DNA of 64,000 nt. It comes from Flaveria trinervia (Eukaryota; Streptophyta; Magnoliopsida; Asterales; Asteraceae). The position numbers and the translations under genes were made by a program. The notes beneath the pieces were generated by a model. The model did no database searches and was not told the origin of the DNA. It was given only the letters and a program-made list of their open reading frames with translations. Shown here one piece after another: positions 1 to 11,538 of this stretch. Where the stretch lies: positions 50,013,645-50,077,644 of the forward strand of contig CM046451.1 of the NCBI GenBank assembly GCA_025506515.1. Reading direction: 5' to 3'. How positions within the stretch are numbered: the stretch's first letter is position 1; the number at the start of each line of letters is the position of its first letter.

Positions 1-304
1 CACTCCACACTTTAAATGGTGGTATTAGGATTGGAGAACAGACAAAGCGGTCATAGTTCTACAGAGAGAGAGAAAAATGGAAACCATCTGGGTATTCGAC
101 CCTATGTCGCTAACCAACTTGTCTGTTGATGATGCTTATACAATATACAAATGGTCACTATTCTATGACTCGCAAGGCATTGTACAAGCCCTCCAGTTCC
201 AAAATGTCATATGACTCTGTTACGTATTCGAGATACATGCCGGAGTTACTAGAGAGGAAAAGTACAAGAAGTTTGAGGAGCTAATGAAGAATTTTAGACA
301 CTGA
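1..304 (+). pseudogene. ORF3 C-terminal fragment of element A0
   Basis: Translation from about 77 reads through a W-V-F-D-P-M-x-L segment and ends in a Lys/Glu-rich tail (TREEKYKKFEELMK) with a stop at 302-304. The same tail occurs on the minus strand at 17193-17399 and 24815-25020 in the A1 and A2 copies. An in-frame TGA after the FDPM segment and a shift of frame mean it is not a continuous product. It belongs to the family-specific third ORF downstream of pol; its biochemical role is unknown. Confidence 0.65.
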
Positions 305-310
305 TGTAAA

Positions 311-329
311 CTAGGTCCAAGGGGGAGTT
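311..329 (+). other. Polypurine tract of A0
   Basis: The purine-rich run around AAGGGGGAGTT lies immediately 5' of the LTR start TGTTGATAC. This is the expected primer position for plus-strand DNA synthesis. The same tract occurs inverted beside the A1 and A2 LTRs at 17168 and 24790. Confidence 0.85.
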
Positions 330-1064
330 TGTTGATACATATGTACCTAGTTTAGGAGCTCAATGTAAAATGTCTTTCATGTCTTACGTATATGTAATGA
401 ATGAGTTGAATGAAATGCAATATGTGATTGATGCTATTGATGTTTAATATTTCATTGGTTATTGTGTAATAACGCATATTGAACTAACTATATAGGTTTG
501 TGGTTGTTTACATAGTTCTTAGTCAAGAATGGTTGAGAAATGTGTTTAAACTTAATCGTATGAAGTCTTCATACAAATGGACCATGCTAATGGACCATAT
601 GCATGAACACTTCTTGCTAATGGACCAGTCGCACGACTGAACCAGGATACTAGATCAGTCGCACGATTGAGACATAAGATTGGCTCAGTCGCATGACTAA
701 ACCTTCAGTCGTGAGTATGGACCAATCGTATGATTCAATCGCACAATTGAACCATGCTAATGGTTCATTCGTACGATTGACAAACCCTAACCTATAAATA
801 CCACCTAATTCATGGAAAAACATAACACTTCAAGAATTCCGACTCACATACGTACCCTAGCCGTCCAGAGACTCTAGAGAACCTCTTCCAACTTCATAGT
901 TCGCATTTGATCGTGTTTTAATCGTTCATAACGTTTCATTAATCTTTAGATTGATTGAAACTGCGTTCTCACTGATTGGATCACCAATCAAATAGGATTC
1001 CATACTATTTGATTAGATACACATGCATTATCAGTTAGTACTCCATACATACATGGTCCTAACA
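330..1064 (+). repeat. 3' LTR of A0 with palindromic U3 array and TATA box
   Basis: The 735-bp LTR begins TGTTGATACAT and ends CCTAACA, giving TG...CA termini. U3 holds repeated copies of a near-palindromic motif of the form CAGTCGCACGACTGA between about 595 and 780. Directly downstream is a telo-box-like AAACCCTAA followed by the TATA box CCTATAAATACC at 791-802. The U5 part resembles the LTR of element D (60019-60228) more than the A1-A3 LTRs, so A0 may be a D-family copy. Confidence 0.88.
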
Positions 1065-2156
1065 GTATTTAGCTTCAGATGTTGACAGAGCAACTGAGGT
1101 CTGATTCTTACACTGCCAAGTGACTAACTGTCTACAAAAGAATTGACATCCCACTAATGTTAACTTGTAATTGATCTTGCAAGCACCATAATTCGAGTCA
1201 CTATATGCTCTATGCTCAAATTCATCGTCATGAGGATACCACAACCTGAGTGTTGGAGTACCCTTCAGATAACGAAAGATCTTTTAACCCCAATGAGATT
1301 ATTTACTTTTGGTTTTTCTTGATATCTGGAGCAAAGACATGTGGTGTACATGATATCAGGACGTGAGGCTGTGAGGTACATGAGAGATCCGATCATTCCT
1401 CTGTACATGGTGGCATCAACCAGTTCACCATTTTCGTCAGGTGCCCAGTCATGGTTTGTCTCAAGTGGAGTTCTAGCTGCTGAAGCATTTTTGGTTTGAT
1501 GTAGGAAGATTCTCTTTAGAGTCTGATCCACATTTAAGCTGAGAAAGAACTTCATCTCCCCCATGACACTCATCACAAACTCTGCTTTCCTTACAGATTC
1601 GAATTCTTTACATAATTCTTTGTTTTTGGAACCAAAGATTATGTCATCAACATAAATTTGTACCAGCAGTAAATCTCCATCTTTTTCTTTGATGAACAAT
1701 GTACAGTCAATAACTCCTCTGCAAAAACCTTGTTTCATGATATGAGTTAAGAGTTTCTCATACCAGGCTCTAGGGGCTTGATGGAGCCCATAAGGAGCCT
1801 TGTCCAACTTGTAAACTCTATCCCGATGATAAGGATCCTCAAATCCTTTGGGTTGACTGGCATAGACTGTCTCACAGATTTCACCATGAAGGAATGCACT
1901 CTTCACATGTAGTTGATAAACTTTAATCTTCATGTAGGATGCATAGGCTAGAAATATATATATATTGCTTCCATCCTTGCCACCGTGCAAACACTTCAAT
2001 GTAATTTATGCCTTCGACTTGTCGAAATCCTTAAAAAACAAGTCGAGCCTTATTCCTGATTATGACCCCTTGGTCATCTTTCTTGCACTTCAGCACCCAT
2101 TTAGTGCCAATCACCTTAGCACCTTTTGGATTGTCCACAAGGGTCCATACTCCTAA
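1065..2156 (-). pseudogene. D pol: reverse transcriptase and RNase H remnants
   Basis: The minus strand encodes the RT fingers and palm (FLAYASYMKIKVYQ, KAPYGLHQAPRAWYEKL, YVDDIIFGS) and then the start of RNase H (YSDSNYGACKINYK), cut off by A0 at 1064. The second active-site motif YVDD is kept. The first catalytic aspartate is replaced: the usual QLDVKSAF reads QLHVKSAF. A block of about 13 residues is missing before ASAARTPLE relative to the A2 copy, and frameshifts separate the pieces. It is inactive by inspection. Confidence 0.85.
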
Positions 2157-2686
2157 TTTCTTGAACTGTAAGAGTTCTTCTTGCATTGCAATAACCCATG
2201 CCTCATCGTTAAGGCTTCACTCATATATTTTGGCTCAAATTGAAACACAAAACATTGATATGTACCATCGTGAAGATATCCCTTTTCCATTACCGAGGCA
2301 TAATCATCTGAGTATAGCTGATTTCGTGTCTGTACTCCCGATCTAACATCCCCAATGACATTGTCCAAGGGATGATAAACATTTAGCCGAGATCCGGGAG
2401 TCGTTGGAACATCTACCTTATTATCCAGATTGTTAAACTCAGGTTCAGGATCTGTAGCTGTTGTAGTATGAGGTTCCGAAGTGTCAGAGGCATCAAGAAT
2501 CGATGCTTGTGTACTTTCATTTGTGGGAACCTATTCCTCCTTGTCCACATCAGCAGTCACAATTGTTTCATCATCAGATGAAGAATCACTTACTTCAAGG
2601 TCTCCCCCTGAAGGGCTAGAAGTATCATCTAATGGACCAATTGATGTCGAGTCTGGTGGAGGAGTGTTAGAATGACATACATCATA
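2157..2686 (-). pseudogene. D pol: IN-RT linker region
   Basis: The minus strand encodes a low-complexity acidic/serine stretch followed by the segment DNVIGDVRSGVQTRNQL, which sits between integrase and RT in SIRE-like polyproteins. It also appears in A2 near 30730-30790. Reading frame is interrupted at several points. No catalytic function is expected. Confidence 0.65.
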
Positions 2687-3811
2687 CTAGCAAAAGCTCG
2701 TCATCAATATGAGAAGACGACAGATTGAAGGATTTAAAGAACCCATCATAGTCGAAGAAGAAGGAGGGTCCTTTTCCAGTAAGGGGATGGTGTATCTTTG
2801 AACGTCAATATTGCACCACACTTCTACTTGACCCGTTGAGTTGTTATAAACTCTCTTGTCTAGTATACTATATCTGAGAAAGATACCTTCTTTTGCCTTC
2901 TCAGTGAACTTCCCAGTTTGAGTCTTCTTCAACAATATGCACGGTGCGCCAAACGGTTTTAGATACTCCAAGTTAGGTTTACGTCGCTCGAGTAGCTCAT
3001 AACATGTATTCCCATGTCGTTTGACCACTGAGACTCGATTGAGTGTGTAACATACATTAGCCACTGCCTTATTCCAGAATTGAATAGGCAATTTTGAGTC
3101 GGCTAGCATTGTCTTGGCAGTCTCTATCAAGCTCTGATTCTTCCTTTCAGCTACGTCGTTCATCTGTGGAGTTAGGCGGAGGTGAATTGATTGAACAATT
3201 CCTCTTTTTTACAGTATGCCTCCATCCACTGATTCTTGAATCCTGTGCCGTTGTCTGATTGAATCTACCTTACTTTCAGCTTGTAGAGTGATTCCAATGT
3301 GGTTACCAGATGTTTGAACGATTCAAAAGTTTCTGATTTGGCTCTGATTTGGCTTTAAGAAACATCACCCAAGAGAATCTTGAGAAATCATTTGTTACTA
3401 CAAAGCAATACAGATCTCCAGCAATGCTTTTTGTGCTAACAGGGCCAAACAAATCCATGTGGAGAAGCTCAAGAGGCATTTCAATAGAATTAACTTTCTT
3501 CGCCTTGTGAGCCTTCTTGGTCTGTTTCCCTTTCTTACATGCTATACAGAATCCGGAAGCTGGAAGTTCTTGACAATGACACCATTTACTAAATCATTCT
3601 GAACCAAATGATTCATCTTCCTAGGATTGATATGTCCATTCTCCTATGCCATGAGACTAAGTCCCTTTTAGTTGCCTTTGACAAGAAGCATTGAATAGTG
3701 TGATCAGTTGTGGAGGCTTTTGATAGATCCAAAACATAAAAGTCATTATATCTTGAAGCTGACATAAGAACCTTATCATCCTCAATCATATAGTCCTTCT
3801 TCAACATGTAA
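2687..3811 (-). pseudogene. D pol: integrase remnant
   Basis: The order on the minus strand is a pre-integrase segment (SASRYNDFYVLDLSKAS, 3807-3613), a decayed HHCC zinc region, the retroviral integrase core and the conserved NDVAERKNQSLIETAKTML segment carrying the last acidic residue of the D,D-E triad (near 3150). Frameshifts and stops separate the pieces, and the first core aspartate region around 3450 is only partly readable. C1 is inserted at the pre-integrase end. Confidence 0.78.
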
Positions 3812-4607
3812 TGCAGGACTTATGAAGGAGGTCACTTACAACACAACAATACAAAGAGGAGATTAACCAAACTTAATCAAACAGTGAACTGGATTAATCA
3901 TAATATATGATAGTAAGAACACAAGTAATAAATAAGAGACAGAACAAGAGAACACAAGTGTTTGGTTTTCAAGGATGTAGTATATTGCTTTCTCAAGTTC
4001 TATTACAAGTGTTACAAAGAATAAAAGAAAGATACAAGAACAGAAATACTTATACTACATCCTACAGCCGGCCATACATGAAAACCAGCTAGATATAATC
4101 GACTAGACACAGACAAAATCAATTGTAGAGTCAAAAGGCAGATTGCCTTTTGACTAGTGACTATGACATGCCATAGCTCACATCCTTATCTATTACAAAA
4201 AGGATAAAGTACATGAAGTAGAAATTTACAGACTCAAGACCTCAATGTACAGTTACCAAAAGCATGGACCTTTTCACCAACTCATGTAGTTGGTGACTTT
4301 ACAAAGTTGCAGCGGAAAGGGGTCCAGCTTTATGGAAAAGTACATAAGATAAAGCATGTGCTAAAAGTCTTCGGAAGAAATCTGTCTTCATGAATTGAAG
4401 CTTCGGAAGACTTTGTCTCTGAGGCTTCAGAAGACTTCATCTTTGGCTTTGGAAGATATTGGTCTTGGCCTCGGAAGATTTTACACTTAGAGTATTTTCG
4501 GTTGCATGTGTAAAACTTCCTAAGCATTCTTCTTCAATGAACTTGTGCAACATGCAGAATAGACTTTGGATGTTTGGGTTGCATCAGCCTCTTCATACAT
4601 TCTCTAC
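3812..4607 (-). repeat. 3' LTR of C1
   Basis: On the plus strand it runs from TGCAGGAC to TCTACA; in element orientation TGTAGAGAATG...GTCCTGCA. It holds an array of the C-family motif CTTCCGAAG/CTTCGGAAG at about 4368-4485 and a perfect 11-bp inverted repeat GTCAAAAGGCA with a 3-nt loop at 4130-4154. The adjoining polypurine tract at 4608-4620 is slightly decayed (GTAGGGGAGTT). Confidence 0.9.
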
Positions 4608-4648
4608 AAACTCCCCTACGCTGATGCTATCAAAACACTTAGTAGACT

Positions 4649-7478
4649 TCAGATATCAACATACCTCATTAGGATGATCACCATTCCTTTCTACATGAGG
4701 TGATCAGGATCCTTTAGACTATCAAAATGTCTTCTCATGTCAAAGAGATCATGCAGAGGCAACTGAAACATGTCTTACCAAGTGTAGATGTCTTCAGTAC
4801 CTTGATCTCTAATGACATGCCATCTTTCTGGATTTGTGGTATATGTCCAGGACAAGATGGGTCTTCCTGATGTTAGAGGAGATGTTTGAATCGGAGTTAA
4901 TGTAGCATCCTCTGGCTGCACATCCTCAGGATGTTCTTACTTATCCTGAGGATTAGAAGAGGGTGCAGTCTTCTTCTTCTTTGGCTTTGGTTTAGAAGCC
5001 ATCCTCTTCTTTCTCTATACAAGTTTTAACTAAGAAGACTGGCCTGTAGTACCCTGATTGATCTTCATTGTCTTTCTTAATTGGGTCTTCTACTCTCATA
5101 GGTTCATATTAAGAGTGAGATTGACCTTGTTGTGGATCAAAAGATGAAGCTTGCTGAGATTTAGCAGGAGGTCCATGTTGTGTTGTCTCTGGTTGTTCAA
5201 CCTTAACCTCCACTTCAGTGGTGGGCTTGACTTGGAGGGGAGTGTAAGTCAATGAGCTCTACTTTTGATCTTCTGCTTGATCACCCTAATATGCTCATCC
5301 ATAGTGGATAGAGACATGGGGCCAAGTCTCCTTCCGGAGAATCCATACAACTTCAAGAAGCTCATCATCCTCTGCCTGTCAGCGGACTTCTTCATGTTTT
5401 TTTGGATGATGGCTCTTGATTTGGCACCTTCTTCCCTTAGCTTCCTCTTAGTTGTCTTTCTGTCCTTGACTATCTAAAGTTCAAGATGTTTTAAATACTC
5501 AAACTCATAGTCATAAGACAAGGGAAGAAGTGCTTTTGGCTGATAGAGGCCTGTGGCACTCAGGTAGTTGATCATCTTGATCCTATCTTCTTCTTTATCT
5601 ACCTGAGGTTCTTATTCAACCACATTCTCCTATATAGGACCTTCTTGAACTGGGGAGAGGGTAGGCACATGCTTATACAATCTTTTCTCTTCGTCTTCTT
5701 CTTTGATTTATACTAGCAGTACAGCATCTTCTGCCTCCTTCTTCTCCCTTGACCTTTCTAGGTCAACCAGTTCATTCAATTCTTCTAAGGGGAGAGAAAT
5801 GACACTGTCTATGTCATAGTTCCTTATCTGCTAGGTAGTTTATCCTGACTGCCCTTAACTCATCATTCTGAGTATCTAGTCTAGGAGCAGCCCTGATAGC
5901 AGACTCCATGAGTCTTGAAGACTTAGTAGAGGAACTTTCTCCCCTCAGCTTCCTTCTCCTCTCTCTCTCCTCCTCAATCTCCTCAGATGTCATCTTTCTT
6001 TTCCCTTTTTCACTCACAAACCTTTGTGACTTAGGGTGGAGAGAGCTTCGGCCTTCATTATTTGATGCAGCTTCTAAGCTCTGGCCAGAGAGAGGTTGAG
6101 AATCACCTTCACTAGCAGGTGTCTCAAAAAGGGCATTGATCTCTGCAGCAGTTGTTAGTGATAAGACTGGGCTCTCAGGTTCTATCACTGGGCCTTCAGT
6201 CAAGGTTCCCCTATGAAGCTAATCTTAGGGTCTGCCTCAACATCCAGTTGACCAATGACATTGTCTGATTCCCATAGTCTCCTTTTAAGGCTGAACTCTG
6301 CAGTGATCCTGTCTTGGATTCTTTGAGCCAACTTATCAGCTTTTCTTGATTTTCTTGGATTGATAAGTGGCATGCTGACTAGATCCAGACTGTCATAATA
6401 GTTCAAGGTTAGAAAATTGAAGATCTCTTGCTGCCCTTGAACTTTCATGATGATTAGGGCTCTCTTGTTGTTGTCATACCTCCATCCAGTGATATGATTG
6501 GAAGTTAATAGAGATGACATTGCCCTTGGTATCCCTTCCTCAAACAGACTCTGTATTAAGGAGTCTATAGAGACCACATTAATGTGAACTTAAGGAAGTT
6601 GTTGAGTAGGCACAATTGCAAGTGAGGATGGTGAGTCCTCAATGTCCATACTCCTTGAGGAACTCCTAGGTTCTGTGGTAGTAATGGTTTTCTCCCCCTT
6701 TTTGGTAGCATCACCCACTTACATAGGTGAGCTAGGAGTTAGGTTAATCACCTCACAGGTTCTTGTGTTCCTGGTTGAGGTCTTTTTAAAGGTCTCCCAG
6801 GTAGTTGTTCCTTAATATATGAAATCTCAAGTTCCTAATCATTGACCCTGTTCTGCAAGGTAGTCACTTGAGATTCAAGGTGACTAACCGTGGAGACTAA
6901 ATAGGTGCATGTTGTAGATATTTGTTGCACCTTTAGTCTTAGATTCCACTCATCTTCATTAGAAGAGATCATGGGGGATGAGATGATTGGACCAAAGTCC
7001 TCACTCTCACCACCATGCTTGTTTGATAAGCTGGATGACCACATGGATAGGAATCTCCACTGTGATGTGACCTTCCCTTTCTAAAGGTCTTTATAGAGAA
7101 ATCCCCTCATATCCCATCTGCTCAAAGGAATGATTAACAGTTTCCTTTGGAAAGAACACCTCACCTTCTTCAATAATCCAGCCTAAAGATGCATGTTGAT
7201 GATGGCCGGAGTGATGAAGACTATTCTCCCTGCACTATGGCAGACAGTGCCTTCTCCACATCCATAACGACCTCTTGGCATGTCTTCCAATTCTAGCAGA
7301 TGATCCTCATAGAGTGGAGGATCAATAGTTAGGGAGGTGAAGTAGTTTGACAAAGCTAAGAATCAACAAACCTCTGAGAAATGAGGATCTTTCTCAGAGC
7401 TTAACAAAGCAACTTAATTATGTTACTGTGTACCTACATGGTAAAGTTTGGGTCATTTCTGTGAGCAAGGTTGGCCAT
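4649..7478 (-). pseudogene. C1 ORF3 (post-pol third ORF)
   Basis: It starts at an ATG (7478-7476) with the peptide MANLAHRNDPNFTM and ends at a TGA (4651-4649). In order it holds a degraded N-terminal plant-transposon-protein domain, Ser/Pro-rich linkers, the segment GWRYDNNKRALIIMKVQGQQ (near 6490), a highly charged arginine/glutamate helix near 5950 and a Lys-rich tail. Stops and frameshifts break it into at least six frames. The intact-looking counterpart is in C2. No signal peptide or membrane segment is visible, so an envelope role is not supported. Confidence 0.75.
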
Positions 7479-7589
7479 TTTGAGGTAGCTTAAAGATGAA
7501 GAAACAAAGAAGAAATAAATTTCAGAGAGAAATTTGGGGTTTTAGGTTTGGAGGAAGAACAGATGATAGAAAGAGGGGGAAACCATTGG

Positions 7590-8000
7590 GTTTATATGTG
7601 AAAAAGATTTCAGATAAGGTTTAATGAAAGAGGATAAACTTTGAAATCCGGATGTCGGTCCCACCTCTGAAAAGTAGTTTACTTTTGCTCAAAAAGTAGT
7701 TTTCTTGGAAGTCAAAAAGCTTTCGAAGGTAAATTATCTTCGGAAGTTTTAATTAAAACCTGAGTGCTTTGTGTATAAAACAACAAAGCTTCCAAGAGTT
7801 AGTTTTGCTTTGGAAGAAAATAGTCGTTGAAAATAAATAAGTGTCTGAGACAAGTATTTAAGCTTTGGAAGATATTTCAGAATCTCTTCCAAAGGTAAAA
7901 TTTCTTAAACAGTTATCTGTTTTGAAGGCATGATTTTCTTCCAAAGTTAAAAACATAACTTCCGAAGTATCAAAAAATTTAAAAAATCTAAGGAAAGTCT
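7590..8000 (-). promoter_or_regulatory. C1 array and TATA box upstream of ORF3
   Basis: Copies of CTTCCGAAG and one-base variants are scattered from about 7715 to 7970, upstream of ORF3 in element orientation. A TATA-like CACATATAAACCC lies at about 7589-7601, roughly 115 bp before the ORF3 start codon. The C2 copy has the same arrangement at 48195-48615. The motif is the one found in the U3 of this family's LTR, so I infer an internal promoter. Confidence 0.5.
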
Positions 8001-8135
8001 TTAAAAAAATATTTTCATCCAAAGAAAACAAGAGCTTATGAAAGTGACGAACTAGACAACTTAGGACACACATATTTTAAGAAATAATAAGAATTACTTT
8101 TAAGAAAATCCTACTCAAAGTTAACCATCCCTAGC

Positions 8136-9480
8136 TTATATTAGAAATTTAAATCTCTGTTCATTAAAAGCTTTTATAAACAGATCAGCATATTGTTCAT
8201 CTGTGTGAACTTTGACCAGTTTAATTAATCCCTTTTCATAGTTATCTCTTATTAAATGATACCTGATATGATGTGTTTGGTCCTTGAGTATTGCACAGGA
8301 TTTTCTATGATTGAGATAGCACTGTTGTTGTCTATGTGAATAGGAGTCTCCTTGAAGTTTAACCCATAGTCCAACATCTGATTCTGAATCCAAAGCACTT
8401 GAGCATAGCAGCTTGCAGCAGCAATGTATTCGGCTTCAGCAGTTGATGCAGAGACACAGGATTGTTTCTTGCATTGCCATGAGACAACCCTTCCACCAAG
8501 GAACTGACATCCCCCAGATGTAGACTTTGCAGTCATGTTGCAACCACCATAATCACTATCTGTGTAAGCATACATATTGAAGTCAGGATTCTTTGGGTAC
8601 CATAACCAAGTGTTGAAGCACCTTTGAGGTATCTTAGAATCCTCTTGACAGTGATAAGGTGAGACATCTAGGGTTGGCTTGATATCTTGCACAGATACAT
8701 GTAGCAAACATAATATCAGGCCTGCTAGCAGTAAGATACATAAGAGACCCAATCATAGCCCTGTATAAGTGTTCATCTACACACTCCCCCTCAAGATCAA
8801 GTCCAAGGGAGTGGTTTCTGTCTATCAGTGTCTTAGCAATCTTACAATAAGTCATGTTGAACCTCTTGAGTATGTCCTGAACATACTTTGACTGACTTCT
8901 GAAGATGTCATCTTCAACTTGCTTCACTTGAATTCCCAGAAAGAAATTAAGTTCCCCCATGGCACTCATTTCAAATTTGTCTTTCATCAGCTTCTCAAAG
9001 TCTTTACAGAGCTTTGGATTAGTTGAAACAAAGATGATGTCATCCACATACACTTGAAACAAAGAGAGTTCCATAAAGTACCTCTCTTGTATCCATGTTT
9101 ACAAAGATACTCAGACAATGTCTCATACCACTTCCTGGGTGCCTGATACAGCCCATAAAGAGCTTTGTCAAGCTTGCAGACATAATCAGGATAATCAGGA
9201 TCTACAAAACCAGGTGGTTATTTGACATACACCTCTTCATCAATCACTCCATATAGAAAAGCACACTTCACATCAAGCTCAAAGACCTTGAAGTTCTTGG
9301 ATGCAGTAAATGCCAGGAATATCCTAACAGCTTCCAGTCTTGCTACTGGAGCAAAGACATCAGTGTAGTCAATCCATTCTTCTTGTGTGTATCGTTGAAC
9401 AACTAGTCTTGCTATGTTCTTGATGATAATGCCTCTATCATCCTTCTTTTTCCTAAACACCCATTTGGTTTCAATGGTAG
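8136..9480 (-). pseudogene. C1 pol: reverse transcriptase and RNase H
   Basis: The RT motifs are FELDVKCAFLYG (first catalytic Asp intact), QVYVDDIIFVS (YVDD intact) and MSAMGELNFFLGIQVKQ. The RNase H part keeps the acidic residues in TDSDYGG, AEAEYIA and HIDNNSA and ends at 8136. A CAA-to-TAA change after DEEVYVK (about 9218) and frameshifts near 9080 and 8700 break the frame. It is the best preserved polymerase domain on this strand, but it is not a functional ORF. Confidence 0.86.
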
Positions 9481-10140
9481 TCTTCTAATAAGGAAGATGA
9501 CAAAGGTTCCAAACTTTCTTCCTTTTGAATTGAAGCAGCTCCTGTTGCATAGCTTTAACCCAACTTACATCCTTTAGAGCCTCATCAACTTTCTTTGGCT
9601 TTATCTGGGATAGGAAAAAAGAGTGAAGACAAACATTTTCTTCATGGTTTGCCCTCTTGTTCTTACCCTCTTGACAAAATCTCCAATGATGTTTGTGGTG
9701 GGGTGAGACTTGTGGATCCTAAGCTGAGGGATCACAGCAAGTTGCTGAGAAAGATCTAAATTAGAGAAATTTAGATCTGGCATAGATGTTTCACCCACCA
9801 CATCAGCACACTTATCAAGAGAAACTTGATCCAAGCAGTGTGTGACATCATTGATGTTATCATCTATGGTGTGGTTATTAGTATCAAGAAATTCTTGATC
9901 ACTGTCACCACCACCATTGTTGTCTTCCACAATTGACGTACCCTTATCTGGTTGTGGGGCCTCTGAGCTAGAATTTGAAGGCACTCCAGATGTATCAACT
10001 GAGTTTGTCATTGTAGTGCTGATAGAACCTCAATTGAAGAAGTAGTTCCAACTGGAGCTGAAGATGTATGACTTGAAGGTCTTCTTAGCTCAAATCTTGG
10101 ATCAGGATCACCTTATTTAAATTTTATGTAGACCTTGAAA
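9481..10140 (-). pseudogene. C1 pol: acidic linker between IN and RT
   Basis: The frame 10011-9601 encodes a Ser/Asp-rich stretch (MTNSVDTSGVPSNSSSEAPQ...) containing DDNINDVTHCLDQVSL and ending in VKRVRTRGQTMKK. The same peptide with few changes occurs in C2 at 46121-46489, which shows it is part of the polyprotein and not a separate gene. Composition suggests a disordered spacer. Confidence 0.7.
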
Positions 10141-11290
10141 CAGTCTCACTAGATTTGTTAAAACAGTTGGTAACTAAATCAAGATCAAATAGCCAATCAG
10201 GACCAAAACCAGCCACACAAGGTGTGTGTTCATTGAAAATCACATTGGCTGACTCCTTAACAAATCTAGTTTTGAGATTGCATACTCTATAAGCCTTAGC
10301 TTAGGAAGAGTATCCAATGAAATGTCCATCATTTGATTTCTCAGCAAGTTTGGCAATTTGATATTTGGTATTCAAGATGGTGCAAGGACATCCAAATGAC
10401 CTGAGAAAACCAATGAAAGGTTTCCTCTTGTGCCAAAGTTCATAAGGAGTCTTTCAATGAGTCTTAACCACTAAAACTCTGTTTTGCACATAGCATGCAG
10501 TGTTGCCTGCCTTTGCCTAGAAGGTGATGGGCAGCTTAGAGTCAGACAACATGATTCTTGTAGCTTGAATCAGTGTCCTGTTTCTCCTCTCAGTAACACC
10601 ATGCTACTGAGGAGTCCTGGGAGCACTGTATTGTCTTGTAATACCCATTTCATCACAAAATGTATCAAGGATTTGGTTTTAAATTCAGTTCCTTGATCAC
10701 ATCTTATGATCTTGACCTTGTGATCAGATTGATTCTCAATCTTCAAGATGAAACTCTTCAGAATCTCAGGAGTATCATCCTTAGTTCTATGGAAGAAGAC
10801 CCAAGTGAATCTTGTAAAGTCATATGTGATCACTAAACAATAAGATGTCTTTCCTAGACTCATTACACTGGTGGGGCCAAAGAGATCCATATGTAACAGT
10901 GTAGGGGTGTAGTGATGGAGTTTCTTTCCTTAGGCTTGTGAGATACCTTATGTTGCTTCCCTTTCAAGCATGCAACACAATGGTCATCACTTGTAAACTT
11001 TTTCTTTGGCATTCTAGTTACCAAATCATGTTTAATTAGTTTATTCATGTTCTTAAAGTTTACATGGCACATTCCTTTATGCCATAGGAAAGACTCATCA
11101 CTACTGGCTTTAGACAGAAAGCATGAAACTTCTCCGGAGGGAAATGTTTCTTGCAAGTCCATCTTGTACATGTTCCCTTTCCTGGGGGCTCTAAGTAGGA
11201 TGTGCTCATGAGGAATGACCACTCCAGGCTTGAGAACAATGCACTCATGCTCAGTAAAGAGCATATTATGACTCTGATCACAAAATTGGG
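10141..11290 (-). pseudogene. C1 pol: integrase
   Basis: The HHCC zinc region is present (LWHKGMCHVNFKNMNKLI ... DDHCVACLKGKQHK), followed by the core with MDLFGPTSVMS (first Asp) and IIRCDQGTEF (second Asp), then the segment preceding the catalytic Glu, which is frameshifted around 10600. Two overlapping frames (11264-10863 and 10890-10570) show one frameshift near 10880. It is followed by the linker and RT. Confidence 0.84.
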
Positions 11291-11530
11291 ATACACTTAG
11301 AAGATTGTACCCAAGCTCCTTGACAAAGTTTACCTTCTCAATGTTAAGCTTACTATTTGTGACCTTGCCCCTTCTAGAAATGTAACCACCTTCATCTCCT
11401 CCAAAAGAAACTGGTCCTCCATCAATCCTTTCAAAGTTCTAGAGTAGTGACCTATTGCCTGTCATTGCCTAGAACAGCCACTATCAATGATCCAGACATT
11501 TTTGTTTGTCTTGAGTTGTCCCTGCATAAA
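11291..11530 (-). pseudogene. C1 protease remnant
   Basis: Minus-strand reading gives an IIDSGCSR active-site segment near 11480 after KTNKNVW, matching VCIIDSGCSRHM in C2 (44614-44856). An in-frame stop follows the active site and the downstream GRG-VTNGKLSIEKVNFVKELG segment is in another frame. It is a retroviral-type aspartic protease (DSG) by motif and is inactive. Confidence 0.7.
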
Positions 11531-11538
11531 GAAAATGA

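Larger units (their letters stand above)
1..1064 (+). mobile_element. Element A0: 3' end of a SIRE-like Copia retrotransposon
   Basis: The visible part is the tail of ORF3, a polypurine tract and a complete 3' LTR; the rest lies left of the window. It is inserted in opposite orientation into the RNase H coding region of the older element D. The D reading frame is cut after a Glu-Ala-Lys-Tyr segment exactly at the LTR end, and the homologous uncut sequence is seen near 23360. The flanking GTATT at 1065-1069 should be one copy of the target duplication; the other copy lies outside the window. Confidence 0.85.
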